NCBI RefSeq assembly: GCF_028283705.1 | Contig: NZ_JAPWKD010000032.1 | Location: 620,001 to 684,000, forward strand | DNA: 64,000 nucleotides | From: Pantoea sp. | GTDB lineage: Bacteria; Pseudomonadota; Gammaproteobacteria; Enterobacterales; Enterobacteriaceae | Reading direction: 5' to 3' | Shown here: positions 42,721 through 51,629 of the stretch, in pieces | Layout: every line of letters begins with the position of its first letter | How positions within the stretch are numbered: the first letter of the stretch is position 1 | Program-made: the position numbers and the translations under genes | The notes under the pieces: model-generated | Databases searched by the model: none | Seen by the model: the letters and a program-made list of their open reading frames with translations, nothing else | What the model was told of the DNA's origin: nothing

Positions 42721-43560
42721 ATGACCATGAAAAGACGTACCACCATCGGGCTGGCGCTGCTGCCGCTGCTGGCTATCGCTTCCGCCCATGCTGATCTGAT
42801 GGCAAACATTAAATCGAGCGGTGAACTCAAATGCGCGGTGTATTCCGATGTGCCGCCCTTCTCCTCACCGGACCCGCAAACCCGTCAGCTGGCCGGTATG
42901 GATGTGGATTTGTGTCATGCGCTGGCAAAACAGATGGGCGTCAAAGCCACGCTGGTGCCAACCTCGGTGGAAGCGCGTATCGCGGTGATCGCCACCGGCC
43001 GTGCTGATGTGTTGATCGCCAACCTCGCCTACACCAAAACCCGTGGCAGCCAGATTCAGTTCAGTGACCCCTACTACGTCGCCAAAGAAATGCTGCTAGT
43101 GAAAGCGCCGCTGGCCGACAAGCCGCTCAGCTATTTTAAAGGCAAGCGCATCAGCGCCACCAAAGGCACCACCTCGGAACAGTCGATCTACCTGAAAGGG
43201 GCCAAAGCGGTCACTTTCCAGGATTCCGCCTCCGCCTTCCTGGCTGTTGAACAGAACAAAGCGCTGGGCTTTGTCACCAACACCATGACCGGCATCAAAA
43301 TGATCACCCAGGCGAAAAAAGACGGTATCGACCTCGCGATGATCAAAGAACCGATGGCGCTGGAACCGATTGGCATCGGCATGAAACGTGATGAGCCCGC
43401 CCTGCTTGCCAGCGTGAACAGCGGCCTGAAAGCCATGGACGATGACGGCACCATCGACAAAATCTGGGACACCTGGATTGGGCCTAATACCGAATACAAA
43501 ATGGTGCGTGAGGAACGCGTACAGCCGCTCGCCAGTCTGAAATTCGAACCGCTGGAATAA
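42721..43560 (+). CDS. Amino-acid ABC transporter solute-binding protein
   Basis: Periplasmic binding protein of the polar amino acid family, 279 residues. The signal peptide (MTMKRRTTIGLALLPLLAIASAHA) is cut after AHA. Family marks are LAGMDVDLCHALAKQMG, RADVLIANLAYTKTRGSQIQFSDPYY and DKIWDTWIGPN. It is separated by four bases from pxpB, so 5-oxoproline or glutamate-like compounds are the probable ligand. The matching permeases and ATPase lie 6.6 kb downstream. Confidence 0.88.
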   Translation: MTMKRRTTIGLALLPLLAIASAHADLMANIKSSGELKCAVYSDVPPFSSPDPQTRQLAGMDVDLCHALAKQMGVKATLVPTSVEARIAVIATGRADVLIANLAYTKTRGSQIQFSDPYYVAKEMLLVKAPLADKPLSYFKGKRISATKGTTSEQSIYLKGAKAVTFQDSASAFLAVEQNKALGFVTNTMTGIKMITQAKKDGIDLAMIKEPMALEPIGIGMKRDEPALLASVNSGLKAMDDDGTIDKIWDTWIGPNTEYKMVREERVQPLASLKFEPLE

Positions 43561-43563
43561 CCC

Positions 43564-44271
43564 ATGCCCGTGATGTCAAAAACGGATATCCAGCCTGCCA
43601 GTGCCCCGGCGCTGGCAGGTGCCACCATGACTCTCTCCACCATTGGCGCGCGCGCCTGGCTGGTTGAAGCACCAGGGGGGTTTGATCTGCCCTCGCAGCG
43701 CCGCGTCTGGGCGCTGGCACGTCTGCTGGCGGGCGATGACGACGTGGAGGCGCTGATCCCTGGCGTCACCAATCTGCTGGTGCTGTTTCGTCATATCCCA
43801 GCGGATGAAACCCGGGTGCGCGCCAGGCTGCATGCGGCCTGGGAGCAGGCGCAGGCGGTGCATCCGCAGGGCAAACTGATTGAGATTCCGGTGGATTACG
43901 GCGGTGAACACGCTATCGATCTCGATGCGGTCTGCCGCCATACCGGCTTCAGCGCGCGCGAAGTGGTACGTCGTCATCATCAAAACGAATACACCGTGTT
44001 TGCGCTCGGCAGCGCACCAGGCTTTGGCTATCTGCACGGGCTGGATCCCCAGCTGGCAACGCCGCGTAAAAAAGTCCCCTCCCTCAGCATGCTGAAAGGC
44101 ACCGTCACCATCGGTGGCGCGCAGGCAGGGGTCTCGGCGCTAACCGGACCGAACGGCTGGAACGCCATCGGCTATGCCGAGCTGGAGGTGTTTGACCCGC
44201 TGGCGGATTCCCCGGCGCTGATGGCACCCGGCGACCGCATCCGCTTTTTGCCGCAGAGGATTGAGCTGTGA
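43564..44271 (+). CDS. pxpB: 5-oxoprolinase subunit B
   Basis: Part of the ATP-dependent PxpABC 5-oxoprolinase, which converts 5-oxoproline (pyroglutamate) to glutamate. The 235 residues have the KipI/PxpB pattern: HTGFSAREVVRRHHQNEYTVF, GSAPGFGYLHGLDPQLATPR and VSALTGPNGWNAIGYAELEVF. It is slightly longer than E. coli PxpB at the N-terminus. It overlaps pxpC by ATGA. Confidence 0.92.
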   Translation: MPVMSKTDIQPASAPALAGATMTLSTIGARAWLVEAPGGFDLPSQRRVWALARLLAGDDDVEALIPGVTNLLVLFRHIPADETRVRARLHAAWEQAQAVHPQGKLIEIPVDYGGEHAIDLDAVCRHTGFSAREVVRRHHQNEYTVFALGSAPGFGYLHGLDPQLATPRKKVPSLSMLKGTVTIGGAQAGVSALTGPNGWNAIGYAELEVFDPLADSPALMAPGDRIRFLPQRIEL

Positions 44272-45254
44272 TTGAGATTGAACAGAGCGGCGCGCTCAAT
44301 ACGGTGCAGGACCTGGGGCGTTTTCAATACCGCCATATGGGGGTGTCGGTCAGCGGCGTGATGGACCCACTGGCGCTGCGCGCGGGGAATCTGCTGCTCG
44401 GCAACGACGAGAACGCTGCGGCAATTGAAGTGCAGCTGTTTCCGTTTCGCGTGCGCTTTTTGCAGGACACCAGTATCGCCGTCACCGGAGCCGACTGCCG
44501 CGCCACGCTGGACGGCAAGCCGCTGCCGCCCTGGTGGGGCTGTGGTGTGAAAGCCGGACAGGTGTTGGAGCTGCGTTATCCGCGCAGCGGTGCACGTGGT
44601 TATCTGTGCATCAGTGGCGGCATTGATGTGCCGGTGGTACTGAATTCGCGCAGCACCGCGCTACGTGGCGCATTTGGCGGGCATCATGGCCGGGCATTGC
44701 AGCGCGGCGACCAGCTGGCACTCGGTGCCGGAAGTGGCCCGGCCCTGCCTGGTTCCGGCATCGGCATTGAACCGCCGGAAAGCGCACTGCGCGCGCTGTT
44801 TCCCCGCAACAATGCGGGCGAAATCCAGCTACGCGCCATCCCGTCCGGGGAATATCACCTGTTTGCCGCCGATGCGGCCCGTTTCTGGCAGCAATCCTGG
44901 CAGATATCGAACCAAAGCAACCGCACCGGTTACCGGCTGGCAGGGGATCCGATCTTCCCGTCACAAACGGTGGAGATGCGATCGTACGGTCTGATCCCCG
45001 GCATCGTACAAGTGCCGCCAGCGGGTGAGCCGATCATTCAGCTGAGCGATGCCAACACCGCCGGGGGCTATCCCAAGATCGCCGGGGTGATCGAACAGGA
45101 TCTGTGGCGACTCGGCCAGGTGCTGCCGGGCCAGTCGATCCAGTTAGTGAAAAGTGATGCGCGTGAAGCCATCGCCATCGAGCAGGAAGTCGCGCACTGG
45201 CTGGCCCGGCTGCGCCTGAGCTGCCTGCCAATGCGCAAGGCTATCAGCGTTTAA
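44268..45254 (+). CDS. pxpC: 5-oxoprolinase subunit C
   Basis: KipA/PxpC subunit, 328 residues. Recognised by IEQSGALNTVQDLGRFQYRHMGVSVSGVMD at the start, GARGYLCISGGIDVP, SNRTGYRLAG and SDANTAGGYPKIAGVI towards the end. It is coupled to pxpB and lies 21 bases before pxpA. Confidence 0.93.
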   Translation: MIEIEQSGALNTVQDLGRFQYRHMGVSVSGVMDPLALRAGNLLLGNDENAAAIEVQLFPFRVRFLQDTSIAVTGADCRATLDGKPLPPWWGCGVKAGQVLELRYPRSGARGYLCISGGIDVPVVLNSRSTALRGAFGGHHGRALQRGDQLALGAGSGPALPGSGIGIEPPESALRALFPRNNAGEIQLRAIPSGEYHLFAADAARFWQQSWQISNQSNRTGYRLAGDPIFPSQTVEMRSYGLIPGIVQVPPAGEPIIQLSDANTAGGYPKIAGVIEQDLWRLGQVLPGQSIQLVKSDAREAIAIEQEVAHWLARLRLSCLPMRKAISV

Positions 45255-45275
45255 CCAGAGCAAGGACCCGATACG

Positions 45276-46043
45276 ATGAAGATTGATGTGAATTCCGACA
45301 TGGGAGAAGGCTTCGGCGTTTATCAGTTGTGTGATGATGCCGCGCTGATGAAGGTGGTGTCATCGGCCAATATCGCCTGCGGTTTTCATGCTGGCGATCC
45401 GGCGATCATGACCAAAATGGTCCGGCTGGCAAAGCAGCATGGCGTCGGCATTGGTGCGCATCCGGGCCTGCCGGATCGCCAGGGATTTGGCCGCCGTGAG
45501 CTGCCGTTTTCCGCTGACGAGATTTGCCAGCAGGTGGCCTATCAGCTGGGTGCGTTGATGGCGATCGCCCGCGCCGAAGGCACAACAGTGGCGCATTTAA
45601 GCTTCCATGCCGCGATGGGTAATATCGTCAATCGCGACGAAAAGCTGGCACAGCAGGTGATGGCGCTGGTAGCCCGCATCGACAGTTCGCTGATTATCTT
45701 CGCCCAGCCGGATACCCTTATTGAACGCGCCGCGCAGGCGGCAGGATTAAAAACCCTGACGCTATTCCTCGCTGATCGCGCCTACGATGCCCAGGGGCGT
45801 CTGGTGCCACGCGGTGTGGTGGGTTCGGTAATTAACGAGGAAAGCGCGCTGCGCGCCAGGGTGCGGCAGTTTCTGCAACAGGGCACCGTCACCACCATCG
45901 AAGGTGAAGAACTGGCCGTGCGTGCGCGTTCGATTCTGGTCCACAGCGATACCCCCGGTTCGCTGGCACTCGCCAGCATTGTACGCAGCGAAGTCGAGGC
46001 CAGCGGCCACCAGGTAGCACCAGCGGCTGAGGTGGTAGCATAA
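45276..46043 (+). CDS. pxpA: 5-oxoprolinase subunit A
   Basis: LamB/YcsF-family hydrolase subunit, 255 residues. The N-terminus DVNSDMGEGFGVY, SSANIACGFHAGDP and GVGIGAHPGLPDRQGFGRR form the metal/active site. VHSDTPGSL and the FLADRAYDAQGRLVPR stretch complete the family. Last gene of the binding-protein-pxpBCA operon, ended by a strong terminator. Confidence 0.95.
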   Translation: MKIDVNSDMGEGFGVYQLCDDAALMKVVSSANIACGFHAGDPAIMTKMVRLAKQHGVGIGAHPGLPDRQGFGRRELPFSADEICQQVAYQLGALMAIARAEGTTVAHLSFHAAMGNIVNRDEKLAQQVMALVARIDSSLIIFAQPDTLIERAAQAAGLKTLTLFLADRAYDAQGRLVPRGVVGSVINEESALRARVRQFLQQGTVTTIEGEELAVRARSILVHSDTPGSLALASIVRSEVEASGHQVAPAAEVVA

Positions 46044-46052
46044 TTCACCAAC

Positions 46053-46084
46053 AAAAACGGTCGCCCTGAAGCGACCGTTTTTTT
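46053..46084. terminator. Bidirectional terminator between pxpA and the aminotransferase
   Basis: A 10-bp stem AAACGGTCGC/GCGACCGTTT with a 6-base loop, seven T on the plus strand and five A before it, which serves the convergent gene on the minus strand. Confidence 0.9.
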
Positions 46085-46096
46085 ATCCATCCCTCA

Positions 46097-47305
46097 TCAG
46101 GCTTCACGGCAACCAGCACAAAACGCCGCGATACGGTCACAGCCGGTCTGTAAACGCTCCATGCTGGTGGCGTAGGAGAGACGAATAAATGGACTCATGC
46201 CATAGGCCGCCCCCTGCACCGTCACCACATGTTGTTCCTCAATCAAGGCCAGCACAAAATCCGCATCGTTATTGATGTGACGGCCACCGGCGCTGACTTT
46301 GCCGATATACCCATTGATATTCACAAACAGGTAAAACGCCCCCTGCGGCCGGTGACAACGCAGGCCATCGATCGAGGTCAAACGTTCCAGTACATAATCA
46401 CGACGTTCGCGGTAGATACGTGCGCGTTCCTGCAATAAATCCTGCGGACCTTCCAGCACCGCAACCGCTGCCGCCTGGGTCAGGGTGGTGACGCCGCCGC
46501 TGTTCTGGGTGTTGACGTTACTCATCGCCTTAATCAGCGTTGCCGGGCCGCCACAGAAACCGAGACGCCAGCCGGTCATGGAATACGCTTTTGATACACC
46601 ATTTACCGTCAGCACGCGGTCATACAGACGCGGTTCCACCTGCGCCAGGGTGTAAAAACGCACGTCGTCATAAATCAGGTGTTCGTAGATATCATCCGTC
46701 ATGATCCACATCTGCGGGTGGCGCAGCAGTACCTCGCCCAGCGCCTGTAACTCCGCTTTGCTCGCCACGGAACCGGTCGGGTTGCCTGGGTAGTTAAGCA
46801 ACAACCATTTGGTTTTGTCGGTAATCGCTGCGTCCAGCTGTTCAGGTAGCGGCTTGAAACCGTTTTCCTGGGCACAGGGCAGCGGCACCGGAATCCCCCC
46901 AGCGAACTTCACGATGTCGGCATAGCTGATCCACGATGGCGTCGGGATCACCACTTCATCACCGGGATTAATGGTCGCCAGCATAGCGTTAAAGATGATC
47001 TGCTTGGCACCGCCTGCCGTAAGGATCTGGCTGATATCGTAATCCAGCTGGTTATCACGTTTGAATTTCCGCTGAATCGCCTGGCGCAGTGCCGGGGTGC
47101 CATCGGTGGGCGGGTAACGGGTATCTCCGGCGCGGGCCGCCGCGTAGGCCGCCTCGATGGCGTGATCCGGCGTCGGGAAGTCTGGCTCCCCGGTGGAAAG
47201 TGCCACGACATCAATCCCCTGCGCCGCGAGATCGCGTGCTTTCTGGGTCATGGCGACGGAGGCGGAAACAGTGACATTCTTGAGTCGATCGGCTATCTCG
47301 GGCAT
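46097..47305 (-). CDS. Class I aminotransferase (aspartate aminotransferase-like)
   Basis: PLP-dependent enzyme of the I-beta/gamma aspartate aminotransferase group, 402 residues. Visible are ALSTGEPDFPTPDHA, LLLNYPGNPTGSV, the PLP lysine in NGVSKAYSMTGWRLGF and the substrate arginine in SPFIRLSYATS. The second of two close ATGs (47305) suits the AGGAA site. Placed inside the 5-oxoproline cluster but on the opposite strand, it could use the glutamate formed; the exact amino acid is not known. Confidence 0.88.
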   Translation of the reverse strand: MPEIADRLKNVTVSASVAMTQKARDLAAQGIDVVALSTGEPDFPTPDHAIEAAYAAARAGDTRYPPTDGTPALRQAIQRKFKRDNQLDYDISQILTAGGAKQIIFNAMLATINPGDEVVIPTPSWISYADIVKFAGGIPVPLPCAQENGFKPLPEQLDAAITDKTKWLLLNYPGNPTGSVASKAELQALGEVLLRHPQMWIMTDDIYEHLIYDDVRFYTLAQVEPRLYDRVLTVNGVSKAYSMTGWRLGFCGGPATLIKAMSNVNTQNSGGVTTLTQAAAVAVLEGPQDLLQERARIYRERRDYVLERLTSIDGLRCHRPQGAFYLFVNINGYIGKVSAGGRHINNDADFVLALIEEQHVVTVQGAAYGMSPFIRLSYATSMERLQTGCDRIAAFCAGCREA

Positions 47306-47747
47306 GGGGAACATTTCCTGATCTCAGGGTCAGCAGAAACGGCGCAGCACGCCGAAACGCGCAGGGCCAGCAAAGTTCTCTGAGGATAGGTTTTTGCCCG
47401 AAGCCACCGTTAATAGAGCTTTGTTGTGGTGATATAACACAAAACGATGACTGGAGCGGTCGCGCACTTTGGCCGCAAATCCAGCGCTTTGCGCGGAAAT
47501 GCGCGGCGGGTCACGCCGTTGCCGCCACGGATATGTTAAAAAAGTGTTACTTTTAGTTGTTTTTACGCGCCATCCCGGCGCATCGCTGTCGTCAGCCATT
47601 GGTAACGCTGATGGGAAAACGCACCAAAATAGTGCGAAACACCCGGCCTGAACATTTATTGAACAGGCAGGGAGTCAACTCAGCAAAAGCCTTAGGAGGC
47701 ACACTGGCTGTACCCTCCTGTCTGAGTTCAATCACTAAACCTTATTC
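47306..47747. other. Control region between aminotransferase and Nac-like gene
   Basis: About 440 bases with no believable ORF. It holds the divergent promoters; only the sigma54-type site at its right edge is clear. Confidence 0.5.
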
Positions 47748-47764
47748 TGGCATCAACTTTGCTT
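47748..47764 (+). promoter_or_regulatory. Sigma54-type (RpoN) promoter of the Nac-like gene
   Basis: TGGCATCAACTTTGCTT has the obligatory GG and GC with 10 bases between them and matches the TGGCAC-N5-TTGC consensus closely. It lies 35 bases before the ATG, giving a leader of about 25 bases. E. coli and Klebsiella nac are NtrC/sigma54-dependent, so nitrogen-limitation control is inferred. I did not find a clear NtrC site. Confidence 0.65.
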
Positions 47765-47798
47765 GATGCTGATATGCGTTCCGCTGGAGGGAGTGACC

Positions 47799-48722
47799 AT
47801 GAATCTTCGCCGTCTTAAATATTTTGTCAAAATTGTCGATGTCGGCAGTCTGACGCAGGCCGCCGATATTTTGCATATCGCCCAGCCTGCCCTGAGCCAG
47901 CAGCTGGCGACCCTGGAAGGGGAAGTGAATCAGCAGCTGCTGATCCGCACCAAGCGCGGCGTCACGCCCACCGAAGCGGGTAAAACGCTCTATTCACATG
48001 CCCAGTCCATTTTGCGCCAGTGCGAACAGGCGCAAAGTGCGATTGATCGTGTCGGCGCGTCGCTTAGCGGCAGCGTCTCTGTCGGCCTGGCGCCGGGCAC
48101 GGCGGCACAAAACCTGGCCCTGCCGCTGATGATGGAAGTGCAGCAGCAGCATCCCGGCATCGTGTTGTATTTCAATGAGAACTTCGGCACCACGCTGAGT
48201 GAACTGATCATGAATGGCCGCATGGACATGGCGGTGATCTATGACCATCGCAACATCCACGGTCTGCGTTTTATGCCACTGATGAAGGAAGATCTGTGCT
48301 TCGTTTGCCCCTTCAGCCTCGCGAAACCGATGAAGGAGATCCGTCTGGCGGAAGTGGCGAAATACGATCTGTTCCTGCCGCGTATCTATAACATCATGCG
48401 CAAAGTGCTGGACGATGCCTTTGTGCAGAACAACCTGCAATATCAGGTGAAATGCGAAATCGAATCGCAAACCACCCTCAATGCAGCCCTTTCCGCCGGG
48501 CTGGGCGCGACCATCATGCCGGAATCCGCCGCGCGGGCGATGCTGAAAAATGCCGATGCGTGGATGGCGAAGATTGTCGAACCGGATGTGCAGGCGTCGC
48601 TTTCCTTCTGCATGTCCGATCACCTGCCGCTGTCACAACCGGCAGAAGCGGTGAAATCGATTCTGCTGTCGCTGATGTCACGCCGCAACGTTGAGAACCA
48701 TCCCCTGACGCTGGTGGGATAA
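47799..48722 (+). CDS. Nac-like LysR regulator
   Basis: A 307-residue LysR-type regulator very like Nac, the nitrogen assimilation control protein: MNLRRLKYFVKIVDVGSLTQAADILHIAQPALSQQ and LLIRTKRGVTPTEAGKTLYSHAQSILRQCEQAQ match E. coli Nac nearly residue for residue, while the effector half diverges. The start at 47799 has GGAGGGAG; upstream codons are rejected. It precedes the second part of the 5-oxoproline cluster and probably controls it under nitrogen limitation. It may be a paralogue rather than the true nac. Confidence 0.85.
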   Translation: MNLRRLKYFVKIVDVGSLTQAADILHIAQPALSQQLATLEGEVNQQLLIRTKRGVTPTEAGKTLYSHAQSILRQCEQAQSAIDRVGASLSGSVSVGLAPGTAAQNLALPLMMEVQQQHPGIVLYFNENFGTTLSELIMNGRMDMAVIYDHRNIHGLRFMPLMKEDLCFVCPFSLAKPMKEIRLAEVAKYDLFLPRIYNIMRKVLDDAFVQNNLQYQVKCEIESQTTLNAALSAGLGATIMPESAARAMLKNADAWMAKIVEPDVQASLSFCMSDHLPLSQPAEAVKSILLSLMSRRNVENHPLTLVG

Positions 48723-48841
48723 GCCTCGCTTATTACCGCAAAGCGAAACCCTCTTACTGCCCGTCTGACGAACGCGCTAGATTGACGGCATAGCTGCCCG
48801 CTCCGGCGGGCTTTGTCGTCTTTTGCTTTGACGGGAACCTC

Positions 48842-49279
48842 ATGGAAAAAACCGCAATACCGCTGCCGACGCTGCGCGCTATCGCGCGCCGGATGCGCCG
48901 CTCCGGGCTGAGCCGCCTGGAGCTGGGCGGTAAAGACTGGTCGGTACGACTGACTTTCGCCCCCTTGCCCCCTGCTCCCCCTCCGGCCCCTCCGGCCCCG
49001 GAGGTCATCCCGAGCAGCACCCATGTTGTCACAGCAACGATGCCGGGCACTCTGCTATTGCGCCATCCGCTCAGCCAGCAGGATTTTGTCCAGCCCGGTC
49101 AGCAGGTGCAACCCGAGGAGGTGCTGGCACTGGTGCAGGTGGGTCCGCTGTATTTGCCCGTCACCAGCGCCACCGCTGGCCGGGTGGAAAATGTCACGGC
49201 AGACGGCGGCTCTCCTGTGGAATACAACCAGGAAATCATGATAATTCATCAGGATAACCCCGCACTCCCGCGGTTATAA
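48842..49279 (+). CDS. Biotin-carboxyl-carrier-like protein lacking the biotin lysine
   Basis: A 145-residue protein built like AccB: an N-terminal helix pair (LRAIARRMRRSGLSRLELGG), a proline/alanine linker (41-58) and a C-terminal biotinyl-type barrel (61-137; GQQVQPEEVLALV, GRVENVTADGGSPVEYNQEIM). Where biotin carriers have EAMKM this one reads QVGPL, so the lysine is replaced by P102 and biotin cannot be attached there. AccB/AccC-like genes accompany pxpABC in several bacteria; here no carboxylase gene follows. Structural or scaffold role is inference. Confidence 0.75.
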   Translation: MEKTAIPLPTLRAIARRMRRSGLSRLELGGKDWSVRLTFAPLPPAPPPAPPAPEVIPSSTHVVTATMPGTLLLRHPLSQQDFVQPGQQVQPEEVLALVQVGPLYLPVTSATAGRVENVTADGGSPVEYNQEIMIIHQDNPALPRL

Positions 49280-49398
49280 GGGTCGCTTATTGCCTCAAAA
49301 TTTTTATGTCTTATCCCCATACCACATAACTGCATAAAGTCAGAAAAAGATCAGAAACGCGCCACAGCCAACAGGCCCGGCGATGACAGGAGAGGCAA

Positions 49399-50151
49399 AT
49401 GCCATTTTCAGATTACAAAACCGCACTGGTCACCGGCGCATCAGCCGGGATGGGTGAAGCGATTGTTGAACGTCTGTGCCAGGAAGGGAGCACCGTTCAC
49501 GCCGTAGCGCGCCGCAAAGAACAGCTGGCGGCGCTGGCGGAACGCACCGGCTGCATTCCACACGCAGTGGATGTCAGCGATCTCAGTGCGCTGACGGCGC
49601 TGTGTCAGGACCTGCAAATCGACATTCTGGTCAACAACGCCGGGTTGTCGCATCCGGGCTCGATTCTCGATGCCGATGAAAACGTGATTGAAAGCCAGGT
49701 GGATGTGAACCTGCGCGCGGTGCTGCATCTGTGCCGTCTGCTGGTGCCGGGCATGGTGGCTCGCGATCGTGGCCATGTGTTCAACATCACCTCCATTGCC
49801 GCCATCTACAACTTTGGCGGTAACTCGGTGTACCACGCCACCAAAGCCGGGGTGCACGCCCTGTCGCGCCAGTTGCGCGTCGATTGTTATGGCAAGCGGG
49901 TGCGCATCACCGAAATCTGCCCGGGCCGCGTCGCGACCGACATCTTCGGCAATGTCTCGGGCGATCACGAAGATGCGCGTCGCCGTTTTATTGACGGCTT
50001 TGAGCTGCCGCAGGCAAAAGATATCGCCGACTGCGTCGCCTTTGCCCTGGCGGCACCGGTGGCGGTGAATATCGGCAATATCGAGATCACCCCAACGTTG
50101 CAGGTGCCGGGCGGCCTTTCCACCATGCGACCGGGCGACCGCGCCGAGTAA
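49399..50151 (+). CDS. Short-chain dehydrogenase/reductase (YdfG-like)
   Basis: A 250-residue SDR oxidoreductase. It has the cofactor motif TGASAGMG, NNAG, and catalytic Ser/Tyr/Lys in ITSIAAIYNFGGNSVYHATKAG. Resembles the serine/3-hydroxy-acid dehydrogenase YdfG; NADP preference is suggested by the basic ARRKEQL after the second strand. It has a GGAGAGG site and lies 12 bases before the permease genes, so it belongs to the transporter operon. Substrate unknown. Confidence 0.85.
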   Translation: MPFSDYKTALVTGASAGMGEAIVERLCQEGSTVHAVARRKEQLAALAERTGCIPHAVDVSDLSALTALCQDLQIDILVNNAGLSHPGSILDADENVIESQVDVNLRAVLHLCRLLVPGMVARDRGHVFNITSIAAIYNFGGNSVYHATKAGVHALSRQLRVDCYGKRVRITEICPGRVATDIFGNVSGDHEDARRRFIDGFELPQAKDIADCVAFALAAPVAVNIGNIEITPTLQVPGGLSTMRPGDRAE

Positions 50152-50163
50152 CGAGGTAAAACT

Positions 50164-50859
50164 ATGGCACTCGATTTCAGCAGTGTGATAACCGGCCACT
50201 TCGGCCAGATGATCGTCGATGGAACGGTTGTCACCCTTGAACTGGCGTTGGGTGCCTGGCTGCTGGCAATGGTCCTCGCCATGCTGCTGGTGATCATCCG
50301 CCTGACCAATCAACGCATTGCCGTCGGGCTGGTGAAAGCCTGGGTCTCGTATCACCGCAATGTGCCGACGCTGATTCAATTGATGATGTGGTATTTCGCT
50401 ATTCCGACGCTGCTGCCGGAAGCGCTGCAAATGTGGATTAACGACTACAACGCCGAATTTCTGTTCTCGCTGGTGGCACTTGGCCTGTGCCAGGCCGCCT
50501 ACTTCTCGGAAGATATCCGCAGCGGCCTGCGCGCCATCCCGGATGGGCAAAACGAAGCCGCGCGTGCGCTTGGCATGAGCTTTGTGCGCGCCATGTGGTC
50601 GGTGATCCTGCCGCAGGGCATTCGTAATGCGCTGCCATCGTTAATTAACCATACGGTATTGCTGTTCAAAAACACCAGCCTGGCGATGGTGATTGGCGTG
50701 GCGGAACTGACTTATGTGACGCGCGACATCGAGAACCAGACCTTCCGCACCTTCGAGGCCTATTTTGTCGCCACCATTGGCTATCTGTTCTTCTCCCTGT
50801 TGCTGATGGGCCTTGGCGCGCTGCTGGCCCGCCGCTTTCAGCGCGTCTATGCGAGGTAA
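50164..50859 (+). CDS. Polar amino-acid ABC permease 1
   Basis: A 231-residue HisM/GlnP-type permease with about five helices and the EAA loop AIPDGQNEAARALGMSFVRAMWSVILPQGI. Ends one base into the start of the next gene (TAATG). Works with the second permease and the ATPase; the binding protein is at 42721. Confidence 0.9.
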   Translation: MALDFSSVITGHFGQMIVDGTVVTLELALGAWLLAMVLAMLLVIIRLTNQRIAVGLVKAWVSYHRNVPTLIQLMMWYFAIPTLLPEALQMWINDYNAEFLFSLVALGLCQAAYFSEDIRSGLRAIPDGQNEAARALGMSFVRAMWSVILPQGIRNALPSLINHTVLLFKNTSLAMVIGVAELTYVTRDIENQTFRTFEAYFVATIGYLFFSLLLMGLGALLARRFQRVYAR

Positions 50860-51620
50860 TGGCGATGCTTGAGATGTTCACCATTTTGCATAACAACGGC
50901 ATGCTGCTGTTAATGGGCCAGTACCCGAACGGGCCACTGGGCGGGGTGCTCTGTACTCTGTTGATCTCGCTGCTGGCAGTGCTGTTCGCCTTTCCGGTGG
51001 GAGTGCTGCTGGGGCTGGCGCGCCTGTCGCCATGGCGCTGGCTGAGCTGGCCCGCCACCTGCTGGGTCTATCTGCTGCGCGGCATCCCGCTGATGATGGT
51101 GGTGTTCTGGACCTACTTTTGCGTACCGCTGCTGATTGGTCACAACATCAGTGGCTTTACCACCATGCTGTGTACGCTGGTGATTTATGAAAGCGCTTAT
51201 ATCGCCGAGATCGTGCGCGGCGGTATTCAGGCGTTACCGCACGGCCAGTATGAAGCAGCACGCGCACTCGGCATGGGACATATCAAAACCCTGCGTCTGG
51301 TGATCCTACCGCAGGCGCTGTTTAACACCCTGCCCAGCCTGGTGAGCCAGCTGGTGTCGATCATTAAAGACAGCACCCTCGGCTATGTGATCAACGTGCC
51401 AGAGCTGACCTTCGCCGCCAACCAGGTGAGTAACCAACTGCTGACTAAACCTTTTCAGGTGTTTGCCATCGTGGCGCTGAGTTACTACATCATTTGCTTC
51501 AGCCTGACGTGGCTTGCCAACAAACTGGAAGCACGCCTGGCGCAGAAACGTCGTCAGCCGTCAGTGGAAATCCCCACCGCGACCCCGGCGGTGATGATGA
51601 CTAAAACCCAATCACAGTAA
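50859..51620 (+). CDS. Polar amino-acid ABC permease 2
   Basis: A 253-residue HisM/GltK-type permease. The EAA loop reads ALPHGQYEAARALGMGHIKTLRLVILPQAL. A second in-frame ATG at 50865 is equally possible by spacing. It forms a heterodimer with permease 1. Confidence 0.9.
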   Translation: MAMLEMFTILHNNGMLLLMGQYPNGPLGGVLCTLLISLLAVLFAFPVGVLLGLARLSPWRWLSWPATCWVYLLRGIPLMMVVFWTYFCVPLLIGHNISGFTTMLCTLVIYESAYIAEIVRGGIQALPHGQYEAARALGMGHIKTLRLVILPQALFNTLPSLVSQLVSIIKDSTLGYVINVPELTFAANQVSNQLLTKPFQVFAIVALSYYIICFSLTWLANKLEARLAQKRRQPSVEIPTATPAVMMTKTQSQ

Positions 51621-51629
51621 GGAACGGCT

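Noticed and set aside
47306..47747. Short ORFs between the aminotransferase and Nac-like gene
   Set aside because: They lack ribosome sites and family resemblance and cross regulatory sequence.
49441..50550. 369-codon open frame on the minus strand
   Set aside because: It lies wholly opposite the SDR and permease genes, has low-complexity H/Q/R-rich translation and no ribosome site; a high-GC shadow frame.
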